From Paludibacter sp. (GTDB taxonomy: Bacteria > Bacteroidota > Bacteroidia > Bacteroidales > Paludibacteraceae), in the NCBI GenBank assembly GCA_010365115.1, contig JAAFGX010000056.1, positions 1 through 48,761 on the forward strand: DNA of 48,761 nucleotides, given 5' to 3'. The number at the start of each line of letters is the position of its first letter. Position 1 is the first letter of the stretch. Below the pieces are notes generated by a model. It had not been told where the DNA came from. It saw nothing but the letters and a program-made list of their open reading frames with translations, and made no database searches. A program made the position numbers and the translations under genes. This document shows positions 16,749 to 25,026 of this stretch, piece after piece.

Positions 16749-18008
16749 TCACTTACGAACTAATGTAATCCAGGTAGTTGCATCTGTTTTTCTAGTCAGC
16801 TTAATGGATTGAGGATTTATTTTTACAAACGTACTTAATGAAAAACTATTCGATAGTAAGCTTGTTAAATCTTTTAACGGTTGAATATCTGAATAATACA
16901 TTGCGCCATTTATGTCGGCTGTTCCTTTATACAAAATGGTAAGTCCGTTTTTTCCACTTGTGTTTATTGTCATATCTATATTTCCCTCATTTCTAGTTCC
17001 ACCTGTCAAGAAAGAAAGTGAAAGTACAAACGTTTTTCGGTTGGAATAATATTTTAGAGCAAGTTTCACATCCTGAGCATTGTATTTTTCGGTGCAAGCC
17101 TGAACAATTCCATCATAATAGCTTTTTACAGTTGCACTTAAAGCAGTGGGATCAAACTCCCAACGTATTATATTACTGACAAAGAAAAGACCCAAATCAT
17201 CAGGACCAGAGATCTTTATTTCCGGATTATCAGTACTTACCAAAGCAGATTTATCATCGTTTAATACGAAATTCTGAAATTTATTTCCGTCCAGTTCCAG
17301 TTCAGAATAGAGTCTTATTCCAGAATGAGTGATTATAAAAGGAGCATCAATATTATTTACAACCGCTCCTTCTTTTACAATTGAAAAAATATGATCGACT
17401 CCTTTCGAAAAAGTATATACCGATGTTCCAATTTTCATGGTTAGTTTTGGGGCATTGTTGGCAAAAAGGATGTTGTTCATTTGTTCCAGATCTTCGATGT
17501 ATTTTGTCCAGGAAATATTGAGCGGAAGTTTATTCAACAAAATGAGTGAAGAACTCTTTTTTCCTTTGAGAATGATTTGATTGCTATCGGCTTTCATCAC
17601 CACAAATTCATAATCACCTTCCAGCCCATTTCCATCAGGCGTTGGGTCCGAAAAACGGTGAAGCACTTTATTATAGGTGTTGAACGTCAAAACCGGTCCG
17701 TTATCACCAATCATTTCGAAAAGACAAGAATCTGTCTCAAATTCTTTATTTTTTGTCAACTCACTCTTAGCTGCAAAGGTAGCACTTCCCGAAGCGTTGA
17801 ATTTTACCAGCAAAGGATAACCCGGAGTGGTAGGAATAGCAAAATATTCCATCACCCAACCGTTCCCCGCACTTGTAAGTAATAAATTATCAGCCACCAA
17901 CACTTCGCTCAATCGTTCAGCAGGTGATGAACTAAATATATCCGGCTCTTGAGTGGTACAACTATAAATCAATACTGTACAGAAGAATAAATAAATTATT
18001 TTTTTCAT
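16749..18008 (-). CDS. DUF4302-domain lipoprotein of the first SusC/SusD operon
   Basis: A 419-aa surface or periplasmic lipoprotein with signal peptide and lipobox IYSC (C17). The DUF4302 pattern is visible: AERLSEVLVADNLLLTSAGNGWVMEYF (starts at about 30), then beta-rich sequence with LVKFNASGSATF, YNKVLHRFSDP and DYEFVVMKAD. It is the last gene of a four-gene unit, 8 bp after the metallohydrolase gene. DUF4302 proteins are known mainly as companions of such SusC/SusD loci; function is not established. Confidence 0.8.
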   Translation of the reverse strand: MKKIIYLFFCTVLIYSCTTQEPDIFSSSPAERLSEVLVADNLLLTSAGNGWVMEYFAIPTTPGYPLLVKFNASGSATFAAKSELTKNKEFETDSCLFEMIGDNGPVLTFNTYNKVLHRFSDPTPDGNGLEGDYEFVVMKADSNQIILKGKKSSSLILLNKLPLNISWTKYIEDLEQMNNILFANNAPKLTMKIGTSVYTFSKGVDHIFSIVKEGAVVNNIDAPFIITHSGIRLYSELELDGNKFQNFVLNDDKSALVSTDNPEIKISGPDDLGLFFVSNIIRWEFDPTALSATVKSYYDGIVQACTEKYNAQDVKLALKYYSNRKTFVLSLSFLTGGTRNEGNIDMTINTSGKNGLTILYKGTADINGAMYYSDIQPLKDLTSLLSNSFSLSTFVKINPQSIKLTRKTDATTWITLVRK

Positions 18009-18016
18009 AATCGTAT

Positions 18017-18955
18017 TTAATTTAAAATGTCTGAAATATTTGCTTCCCGATTAATAATCTCTTCCCTTAATTTTACAATATCGATATTCCATGAATTTTG
18101 CAGCCATTTTTTGGCTAGATCAAACTTCTTCAAAATAAGAGCCTGCCCATCAATTCCATCATCAGGAAGTATTTCATCATTTCCATTTTCATCAACTACA
18201 ACTCCCGGTTTAGAAGCCATTAGTAAAATATTATTCCATTGCGCATCGCTTTTCACCAGATAATTGGCAATGATTTCAACGAAATCTTCTTGAATCTGAC
18301 TACCGGCATAAGGCGATACAAAACCCAACGATGCCGCTTGCGAATTGCTGTAATATTGCCAACCAATTGGATTATAACGTCCTTTTGACAATTGATTAAA
18401 ATCTACCGGATAATTACGTTTTTGGTGCAAAATGTGTGCAAACTCGTGATGCATTGTTTCAAAATAATACTCATTCATCATGTCCACATTGGTTGGATCC
18501 AAGTCGTTACAACTATATAATGTGACTTTTATACCTCCTTCGGCAGTGCCAAGCAATATAGTTCCCGAAATAGGATTAAATGCCGGCGAGCCAATTAAAT
18601 GAATAATTCGAGGTCCATTTTCTTTTAAAAAATCCGGTCCAACAATTTTCCCATACACATCAAACCATAAGTACTTGACAAGTTTTGCCATTTGTTGTGA
18701 TTTTTCTAACGAAGCAGGAACTAAATTATAATCCATATCAGAACCAACATCCTGCATTCTATATCTGAAATCGACATTGTATGGAATTAAATAGGAATCG
18801 CGCAACCACGCATCAAACTGATAGCTTGCGGAATTAGCGTTTAGTTTATCGGTGGTATCAAAAATACTAGCACCCAACTCTTCCTCTTGTTTGCACGAAT
18901 AAAATATCGATAGCGTAAAGAGAATGGTCAATATAGTGTAAGAAAGCTTTTTCAT
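18017..18955 (-). CDS. SusC/SusD-associated zinc metallohydrolase lipoprotein (HExxH)
   Basis: A 312-aa lipoprotein: signal peptide with FYSC (C21), then a gluzincin-like core with HEFAH (170-174) and a downstream EDFVEIIANYL, where a Glu may be the third zinc ligand. It fits the family called substrate import-associated zinc metallohydrolase lipoprotein, usually next to SusC/SusD pairs. Role inferred: hydrolysis of a peptide or other ligand at the cell surface before uptake. The start at 18955 (MKKLSYT) is preferred; the frame opens four codons earlier. It lies 24 bp after susD. Substrate unknown. Confidence 0.85.
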   Translation of the reverse strand: MKKLSYTILTILFTLSIFYSCKQEEELGASIFDTTDKLNANSASYQFDAWLRDSYLIPYNVDFRYRMQDVGSDMDYNLVPASLEKSQQMAKLVKYLWFDVYGKIVGPDFLKENGPRIIHLIGSPAFNPISGTILLGTAEGGIKVTLYSCNDLDPTNVDMMNEYYFETMHHEFAHILHQKRNYPVDFNQLSKGRYNPIGWQYYSNSQAASLGFVSPYAGSQIQEDFVEIIANYLVKSDAQWNNILLMASKPGVVVDENGNDEILPDDGIDGQALILKKFDLAKKWLQNSWNIDIVKLREEIINREANISDILN

Positions 18956-18979
18956 AAGAAGTAACATTAATTATTGAAA

Positions 18980-20560
18980 TTAAGGATGCTGGAATAACTG
19001 AATTGTATTTGCCGGAATTGGTGATAATTTACGCGGATTCGGCGTAATGCCCGAACTGATAACTTCCTGAGGCAATTGAATGGCTCGTCGTTCATCATTA
19101 TACAAAAGCGTTTCCGTTCTGCCTTTTCCAATAGCATGAGTAATTTCAATTCCGTACCGTTTCAAATCGAACCACCGATACCCATCAAATATCGTTTCAA
19201 TGCGTCTGAAATGAAGGATGCAATTGATAAATGGCAACTGTGTAGTTTTTACCACAAAGCTGGAACTCATTTTATTGGCATTTAATTTTTTTACAAACAA
19301 TGTATTTGAGGATATATAAAAACTTTTAATCAACGCCTCGGTCAAGGTGTTTGGTGCTAAATGTGATTTGTTCCAGACTTGTAAATCAGCAACTGCTTCC
19401 GGAATTCTATTCAAATACACCAATGCTTCGGCACGGCAAAGCAACGTTTCTTCTATTGTGAATTCTGCACGGGTAACATGTGTAAATCCTATACCGGCTA
19501 CTTTATCGGTAAATTCAAACATTTCATCACATTTAGGAAAAAATACGCCATAATCTTGTTGAACGGAAATGTATAATTTTCCATCGAAGCATGGCATAGA
19601 GCCTGTCCATGTGGGACCGGCACCATAAGTTGAGCTGTACATTGCTTCACCATTATGTCCGTAGCGAGTACCAAAAATGCGATTAAACGTTGATAACGTG
19701 GGCATAATAAGCAAGTTACAGGGCAATTCGGTATTGATGTAATCGAAACCAATTTCAGCAGTACTTCCATAATATTTTGTCCATTCTCTCATCATAACGG
19801 TAGGGTCAGCGCCTAACACATCGTTGGAATACAGGAGCACCTTTTGATAGTCTCTTTTGTACAAGAAAAATCGGGCAGCAAATGCCTTTGCAGCTTTTTG
19901 GTTGAAATGGTATTTTGGAACTTTATACTTCTGATCAGAAATCAACACAATTCCTTCTTCAATATCCTGTTGTATTTTTTGATACACCGCAGTTACATTT
20001 TCTCTGATATAATTTCCCTGAACTACTGTTTCGGGCTTTGTAGCGTACGGAATACCAATATCAAATGTGCTGGCGGCATCATCTTTGTATGCTTGAGCAA
20101 ATATATTTACCAAAATAAAATGCCCGTAAGCCCGACACATTAATGCTTCGCCCCGTTGTTCCTTCAGTTTTAAATTCGGATCTTTTGATTCTAGTTCTTC
20201 AATAGCAGCTAATGCGTGGTTTGCAGCCGAAATCGCGCCATAACATTTTCCCCATACATCCGACGGACTATCCTGATCAGTTGACTTGGTGGCGTCTTCC
20301 CATGCAAAAATCTGATCGTCCATGGGTTCAAAACTAGTTAGATTTACAGGCAGTATTGCATTGTTATCAACAAAATTATCGGAACTTAATTCCGCCAAAG
20401 TTGAATAATTAGCAGATGGATAGGCAGATACCAACAATTGGGATATTTTATCTACATTATCCAATTGCGTTCTGTTATCAGGCAAAGTGCTTAGAAAATC
20501 GTTACACGATGCAAATAGCATTGCCACAAAAACTATTAATATCAATTTTATATGTTTCAT
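18980..20560 (-). CDS. SusD/RagB-family nutrient-binding lipoprotein
   Basis: The 526-aa lid lipoprotein that caps the SusC channel and binds the ligand. Seen: signal with FASC (C19), the N-terminal SusD-like part LSTLPDNRTQLDNVDKI, TPR-like helices with GEALMCRAYGHFILVNIFAQAY (about 140) and the C-terminal EETLLCRAEALVYLNR and RRIETIFDGYRWFDLKRYGI motifs, all typical. It follows susC; the 145-bp gap contains a repeat A copy. Because the operon encodes a protease-like lipoprotein rather than glycosidases, the ligand may be peptide or protein derived. Confidence 0.93.
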   Translation of the reverse strand: MKHIKLILIVFVAMLFASCNDFLSTLPDNRTQLDNVDKISQLLVSAYPSANYSTLAELSSDNFVDNNAILPVNLTSFEPMDDQIFAWEDATKSTDQDSPSDVWGKCYGAISAANHALAAIEELESKDPNLKLKEQRGEALMCRAYGHFILVNIFAQAYKDDAASTFDIGIPYATKPETVVQGNYIRENVTAVYQKIQQDIEEGIVLISDQKYKVPKYHFNQKAAKAFAARFFLYKRDYQKVLLYSNDVLGADPTVMMREWTKYYGSTAEIGFDYINTELPCNLLIMPTLSTFNRIFGTRYGHNGEAMYSSTYGAGPTWTGSMPCFDGKLYISVQQDYGVFFPKCDEMFEFTDKVAGIGFTHVTRAEFTIEETLLCRAEALVYLNRIPEAVADLQVWNKSHLAPNTLTEALIKSFYISSNTLFVKKLNANKMSSSFVVKTTQLPFINCILHFRRIETIFDGYRWFDLKRYGIEITHAIGKGRTETLLYNDERRAIQLPQEVISSGITPNPRKLSPIPANTIQLFQHP

Positions 20561-20583
20561 TTTAAGCTAAGTTTTAAATATAA

Positions 20584-20697
20584 CCCCTAACCCCTAAAGG
20601 GGAAAAGAATTAGCATCATCTCATATATTTGTTATTTTTTTTACAAGCACCTACATGTCATAACTTTAAGTCTTCATAAGGTGATTTAGGAGTCGTC
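20584..20697. repeat. MITE-like repeat, family A, copy 3, inside the SusC-SusD gap
   Basis: Starts with CCCCTAACCCCTAAAGGGG, continues GAATTAGCA as in copy 2, and ends with the degenerate TTTAGGAGTCG. It fills most of the spacer between susC and susD and may form a hairpin in the operon mRNA. Confidence 0.5.
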
Positions 20698-20705
20698 TTC
20701 AATTA

Positions 20706-23700
20706 TTATATCCCCAATCTCAACGTAAGCGTAAACTGCCTTGGTAAAGGCGAAGCTACACCACCGGTATTGAAAAATTCTGGATCTTGACCATTTAATT
20801 TTTTATCAGAATAAATCAAAAATAAATTTGTAGCCTGCACTTTCAATTGCAACGTACTTATTTTTCCATCTCCCAGCCATTTTTTTGGTATATCGTATGC
20901 CAACGAAACTTCCTTTAACCTCGCAAATCCACCATCGGCAACCCGCTCAGTGGAATAATTATAGGCATTATAAGCATACGCCAATTCACGACCATACGCC
21001 CGTTCCTGAACTTTACTGGCAATAACCGGAATACGTGTAAAAGCTTCATCACCCGGCAAAACCCATCTGTTTTTAAATTCCTTTGGCATGGAAGATAAAT
21101 CGGTGTAATTATTATTAAATACAGGATCTAAACGTACTTTATTGCCAAATGAATAGGTAATAAATGCATTGACTGAAAACCCTTTGTACGACAATGAGTT
21201 CCCGAAGCTTCCGGTAATGGTTGGGTCGGTTGGTCCTTCGTATTTCAAAAAGCCAAGTTTATCAAATTCCTGAAAATTGATGTCTGTAACCGTATTATCT
21301 CCATCCTGATTGGTGAAGGTTGGAAGTCCCTCATCGTTCAATCCGGCAAAAGGAATGGAAAACAAAGCCCGAACAGGATAACCCTGAATAGCAAATCCTG
21401 AACCCGACACCAGTTGAATAACATTAGAACGGGATTTTAAATCAGTAATTTTATTCACCGAATTTGAAAAAATAAAATCGGTACTCCATTTAAAATCTTT
21501 TGTGACGATATTTCTAGTGGAAAGCGTAAATTCCAGTCCACTGGATTTCATGGAAGCCACATTCGCGTATTTTTCAATTTGACCGCCCACGCCCGAAGTG
21601 AATGCCAAACCAATCAAATCGAAGTTCTGACGAACATAGTAGTCAGCTTCTACATTGATACGATTTTTCAAAAATCCTAAACTTGTACCAATATTAAATT
21701 CATTTTTCTTTTCGTAGGTAAGCTCGCTATTTTCTAATCCACTTATCCACTTATCTTTATATTTTTCTCCAATAACAATTCCTGATTCAGCAACACTAGC
21801 TGTTGGTCTCCATGGGTTTTTAGATTTGTACACCACTTGCGAATTGGTTACAAAGCTTGGTCCGCGGTCCGCGGTTAATGAATAAGAAGTTTTTAGAGTG
21901 GCGTGCGAAAGAACCGGATTAAATATTCGATTAAACCATTTTTCTTCGTGTGCATTCCATGCTCCGGAGATATTCCACGTTGGTAACCAACGGGATGAAG
22001 GGGATTTTCCAAGTTTGTTTGAACCTTCGTAGCGGCCCGTTCCATTTATGGTATATTTTCCTTTATACGAATAGGTAGCTGAGCTAAAAAATGCTACATC
22101 ACGGGTAAAAGTCCCAATATTTGAGTAATAATCTGCCCCTTCTTCTTTTCCTTGTTTAAAAACATTATAATCGTAAAACGGCACTCCGCCATTATCATAT
22201 TGATAACCCCAACCCCGAGTCCATGCTTTGTTACGATCGACTGATCCGGTTTCTATTCCTCCAAAGAAATTGAGAATGTGTGTATCGTTAAGAGATGTAT
22301 TGTACGAAACTGTTCCACGTAGATCAGTGCCAAGCAATGAATACGCTGTACGATCGTATATGCCACCAACTGGTAAAATAGTCACCGGAAAAGCACTAGG
22401 GTCGTTAGGGTCGGTGTAGAGTAATGGATTTCGTTCACGAATGGTAGCATCTGCTGGAAAAATACCGGCACGATAAGCTTCTGCTTGATTTGACTTGTCT
22501 TTTATATGATGTTCTTGTGTAGAAGCCTGATATTTAATGGCAGCCAAAACGCCGACTTCGAGTCCGGGAAGAATTTTCCAATTCAGTTCCGTCTGAAACT
22601 TTAGATCAGCCACATTTAAATCGATATAATTATTTTCTAGTTCGTGAAAAATATTAAAAGGAGCATAATTTCGTTTATAATAAACAGTTGGATCTAATGT
22701 TCTGGAAGTATTTAGCGCAAAACTATAGGGATTAATATCAAATTCACGCTTCACTTCACCGCTTACCACATCTACGTCCTGACTTAATGTTCCGGGTGCT
22801 TGCTGGTTTCGGTAGGTGCCACTCGTCAACAAATTGAGCGTAAGGTTTTTGGAAATTTTAAACGAACCATTTGCATTTGCAGTATACCGCTGTACATTGC
22901 TCGCTTTAGTCCATCCCGGATCATCAAAAACCGATAAGGAAACATAATACTTTGCCTTTTCTGTTCCAGTAGAAATACTAATCGCATGATTTTGCGTCAG
23001 GTTTTTGTTGTAAAGCTTAGTAAACCAATCTGTATTACGGAATTCAGCTTCTCGCAAATAAGCGTTTTTGGCTGACGTAGAATTTACCAGCCCATACCCT
23101 CCGTTTTCATATTGATTGATTAACTGATACATTCTGCCATACACACCGCTGTTGGCCGTTGTGGCAATATTAGCAAATTCCAGCCACCCTTTTCGTTCCA
23201 TTTCCTGGTAAATTCCCATTTGTTGTTGTGAATTAGAAATATTAAAGTCGGAATAAGTTGGAATCATTCGGGACGTAAACTCGCCTGTATAATTGATTTT
23301 ACTTGCCCCAACAGTTCCTTTTTTGGTGGTAATAACCACTACACCTGCCATAGCGCGGGCGCCGTAAATGGAAGTGGCCGAACCATCTTTTAAAATCTGG
23401 AAACTTTCAATGTCATCAGCATTAATACCTGCAATAGCTGATGAAATAAGCGTTTCGGCATTTCCCGACGATAAATCATCACTCGAAACATCGATGGCAT
23501 CTTCCACCACCACACCATCCACTACCCAAAGTGGTTTTGAATTTCCATAAATAGAGGTCGCACCACGCACCCTGATTTTTGGAGCTGTTCCAAAAGTTCC
23601 GGATACATTTTGAACCGAAACACCTGCCGATCGACCTTCCAAAGCTCGACTGACATCCGTAATACCATCAATTTTGGTTTTGGCAGCATCGAGTTTATCA

Positions 23701-24059
23701 GTTGCACCGGTAAAAAGGCGTTTATCCACTTTTACCATACCCGTTACTACCACTTCTTCCAATTGCTGAGCATCGGCAAGCAGTTTTATTTTCATGACAG
23801 GTTTTACATCCAACTCTTGGGTTTTCATTCCGATATAGGAAATAACAACCAATTTGTATTGCTGCGGCACATTTAATTCGAACTTGCCGTAAATATCTGT
23901 TATAGTGCCAATTTGATTATTTCCTTTTGCGAATACTGTGGCGCCAATAATAGGTTCACCAAGTTCATCTACAATATTTCCGGAAATTCGAACAGTTTGG
24001 GCAAGTGTACATCCAATAAATATAAATATATAGGAAAGTATCAAAGTCAATCTTCTCAT
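20706..24059 (-). CDS. SusC/RagA-family TonB-linked outer-membrane transporter
   Basis: A 1117-aa TonB-dependent channel of the SusC class for large ligands. Seen: signal peptide (about 1-20), carboxypeptidase-regulatory-like beta domain (22-105: SGNIVDELGEPIIGATVFAKG, DIYGKFELNVP), the TonB-box-like EEVVVTGMVKVDKR, plug domain with VRGATSIYGNSKPLWVVDG and SATSIYGARAMAGVVVITTKKG, then a beta-barrel ending in FTLTLRLGI with a terminal hydrophobic residue. It is the first gene of the operon with susD, the HExxH lipoprotein and DUF4302. No N-terminal FecR-interaction domain is present. Confidence 0.95.
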   Translation of the reverse strand: MRRLTLILSYIFIFIGCTLAQTVRISGNIVDELGEPIIGATVFAKGNNQIGTITDIYGKFELNVPQQYKLVVISYIGMKTQELDVKPVMKIKLLADAQQLEEVVVTGMVKVDKRLFTGATDKLDAAKTKIDGITDVSRALEGRSAGVSVQNVSGTFGTAPKIRVRGATSIYGNSKPLWVVDGVVVEDAIDVSSDDLSSGNAETLISSAIAGINADDIESFQILKDGSATSIYGARAMAGVVVITTKKGTVGASKINYTGEFTSRMIPTYSDFNISNSQQQMGIYQEMERKGWLEFANIATTANSGVYGRMYQLINQYENGGYGLVNSTSAKNAYLREAEFRNTDWFTKLYNKNLTQNHAISISTGTEKAKYYVSLSVFDDPGWTKASNVQRYTANANGSFKISKNLTLNLLTSGTYRNQQAPGTLSQDVDVVSGEVKREFDINPYSFALNTSRTLDPTVYYKRNYAPFNIFHELENNYIDLNVADLKFQTELNWKILPGLEVGVLAAIKYQASTQEHHIKDKSNQAEAYRAGIFPADATIRERNPLLYTDPNDPSAFPVTILPVGGIYDRTAYSLLGTDLRGTVSYNTSLNDTHILNFFGGIETGSVDRNKAWTRGWGYQYDNGGVPFYDYNVFKQGKEEGADYYSNIGTFTRDVAFFSSATYSYKGKYTINGTGRYEGSNKLGKSPSSRWLPTWNISGAWNAHEEKWFNRIFNPVLSHATLKTSYSLTADRGPSFVTNSQVVYKSKNPWRPTASVAESGIVIGEKYKDKWISGLENSELTYEKKNEFNIGTSLGFLKNRINVEADYYVRQNFDLIGLAFTSGVGGQIEKYANVASMKSSGLEFTLSTRNIVTKDFKWSTDFIFSNSVNKITDLKSRSNVIQLVSGSGFAIQGYPVRALFSIPFAGLNDEGLPTFTNQDGDNTVTDINFQEFDKLGFLKYEGPTDPTITGSFGNSLSYKGFSVNAFITYSFGNKVRLDPVFNNNYTDLSSMPKEFKNRWVLPGDEAFTRIPVIASKVQERAYGRELAYAYNAYNYSTERVADGGFARLKEVSLAYDIPKKWLGDGKISTLQLKVQATNLFLIYSDKKLNGQDPEFFNTGGVASPLPRQFTLTLRLGI

Positions 24060-24098
24060 AATCTAAACTAATTTGAAAGGAATTTGAAGCAAAGGACA

Positions 24099-24106
24099 CA
24101 AAAATA
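24099..24106 (-). promoter_or_regulatory. -7 box (TATTTTTG) for the first SusC operon
   Basis: Exact TAnnTTTG on the minus strand, about 40 nt upstream of the susC start. The -33 position lacks a clear TTG. No adjacent ECF sigma/anti-sigma or hybrid two-component gene is in the window. Confidence 0.5.
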
Positions 24107-24140
24107 CATAAATAAATTATAATTGAACCTATACCATAGT

Positions 24141-24202
24141 GTAATTAATAATGCTCAATTAATAATTACTTGGTCTATTAAATTTTTAGAAAGTAGAACA
24201 TA
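24141..24202. repeat. 62-bp direct repeat, copy 1
   Basis: Sixty-two bases beginning GTAATTAATAATGCTCAATT recur at 24626-24687 with a single mismatch, 485 bp apart. The repeat includes a small inverted part (ATTAATAAT/GCTCAAT region). No gene lies between the copies. Confidence 0.85.
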
Positions 24203-24253
24203 AGTAATTTACAATAATAATTGATCTTTTTTTTTTGTTGTTGTTTTTAATGG

Positions 24254-24313
24254 GGACAAGCGACTTCCCAGTCGCTTGAATAACCATCAATTTACTGGAA
24301 AGTAGCTTGTCCT
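24254..24313. repeat. Nested hairpins between the direct repeats
   Basis: An outer inverted repeat GGACAAGC/GCTTGTCC encloses an inner hairpin AAGCGACT-TCCC-AGTCGCTT and a small TACTGGAAAGTA. A further hairpin, AACCGCTTGAAGCGGTT, lies at about 24468-24484. These belong to the same style of short modules as at 1-200 and 27.5 kb. Confidence 0.6.
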
Positions 24314-24625
24314 TTGAAAAATCATGGTAATAAGACATTAGACTCCGTTAATTATTTACTACACATAAATTCCTGCTCTTTATGCTCATTTAAACTAATT
24401 TAAAAGATTTTGGATCTTTGAATGTCTCCAACTTTACATCTCTTAGAAACGTAAAACCGTACAACCGCTTGAAGCGGTTTGTCGGATGGAATAGCAATAA
24501 TTAACTAGTGTTATGATAAGTTTGTTTTGGTGATGAATTTCTAAGGCGACAATCCCGTTTAAACTGGATGAACACTAATCATCGCACAACCCCTTAAAGC
24601 ATTTTGCAGGCAGATATAGAATTGA

Positions 24626-24687
24626 GTAATTAATAATGCTCAATTAATAATTACTTGGTCTATTAAATTTTTTGAAAGTAGAACATA
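24626..24687. repeat. 62-bp direct repeat, copy 2
   Basis: Second copy of the repeat at 24141-24202 with one base difference. It ends 29 bp before a family B element. Confidence 0.85.
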
Positions 24688-24716
24688 CCCGAATTGAAGC
24701 AACTTGGCGCCAAATT

Positions 24717-24872
24717 ATACCGATTGCACAAACAATATAGTCCAATGTCGACTATGTCTAATTGTACTATTTGTTTGAAAGCCTTCCGCAGGCGGAATTT
24801 GCAATCGGAATCGGCATTAACAACAGTAGACATTTAAAACAGATTGGACTGTTTTAAATGTACAGTTGGTAT
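24717..24872. mobile_element. Two-hairpin MITE-like element, family B, copy 1 (type I)
   Basis: A 156-bp element from ATACC to GGTAT. Left hairpin: CCGATTGCA pairs with TGCAATCGG about 70 bp later, and CAAACAATATAGT with ACTATTTGTTTG; a GCCTTCCGCAGGC module sits in the 3' side. Right hairpin: ACATTTAAAACAG pairs perfectly with CTGTTTTAAATGT (24830-24861). No coding capacity and no transposase nearby. Confidence 0.75.
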
Positions 24873-24981
24873 TATTTATCAGATAAAAGACTAGTTTTTA
24901 ATTTCAAGCGAACAAGGTATTCTCTGAAGTTCGCAAAACATTAATAATTCTTTATTTCGATGTTAATTAAAGAATTTGCCT

Positions 24982-24989
24982 TATATTTG
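24982..24989 (+). promoter_or_regulatory. -7 box (TATATTTG) for the Big2 lipoprotein gene
   Basis: Exact TAnnTTTG, 37 nt before the ATG at 25027. It supports that start over the longer frame from 24976, which would begin upstream of the transcript. Confidence 0.6.
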
Positions 24990-25026
24990 TTTTTTAATAG
25001 AAAATATTTATACCAAAAAAACTAAA

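Larger units (their letters stand above)
24060..25026. other. Gene-free accessory spacer rich in repeats
   Basis: It holds the susC promoter box, two copies of a 62-bp direct repeat, nested hairpins (24254-24313 and about 24468-24484), a complete family B element and the promoter of the next lipoprotein gene. No gene is recognised. Confidence 0.7.

Noticed and set aside
18027..24059. Numerous 60-100 codon frames opposite the Sus genes
   Set aside because: They lie wholly inside well supported genes on the other strand, without promoters or recognisable domains.
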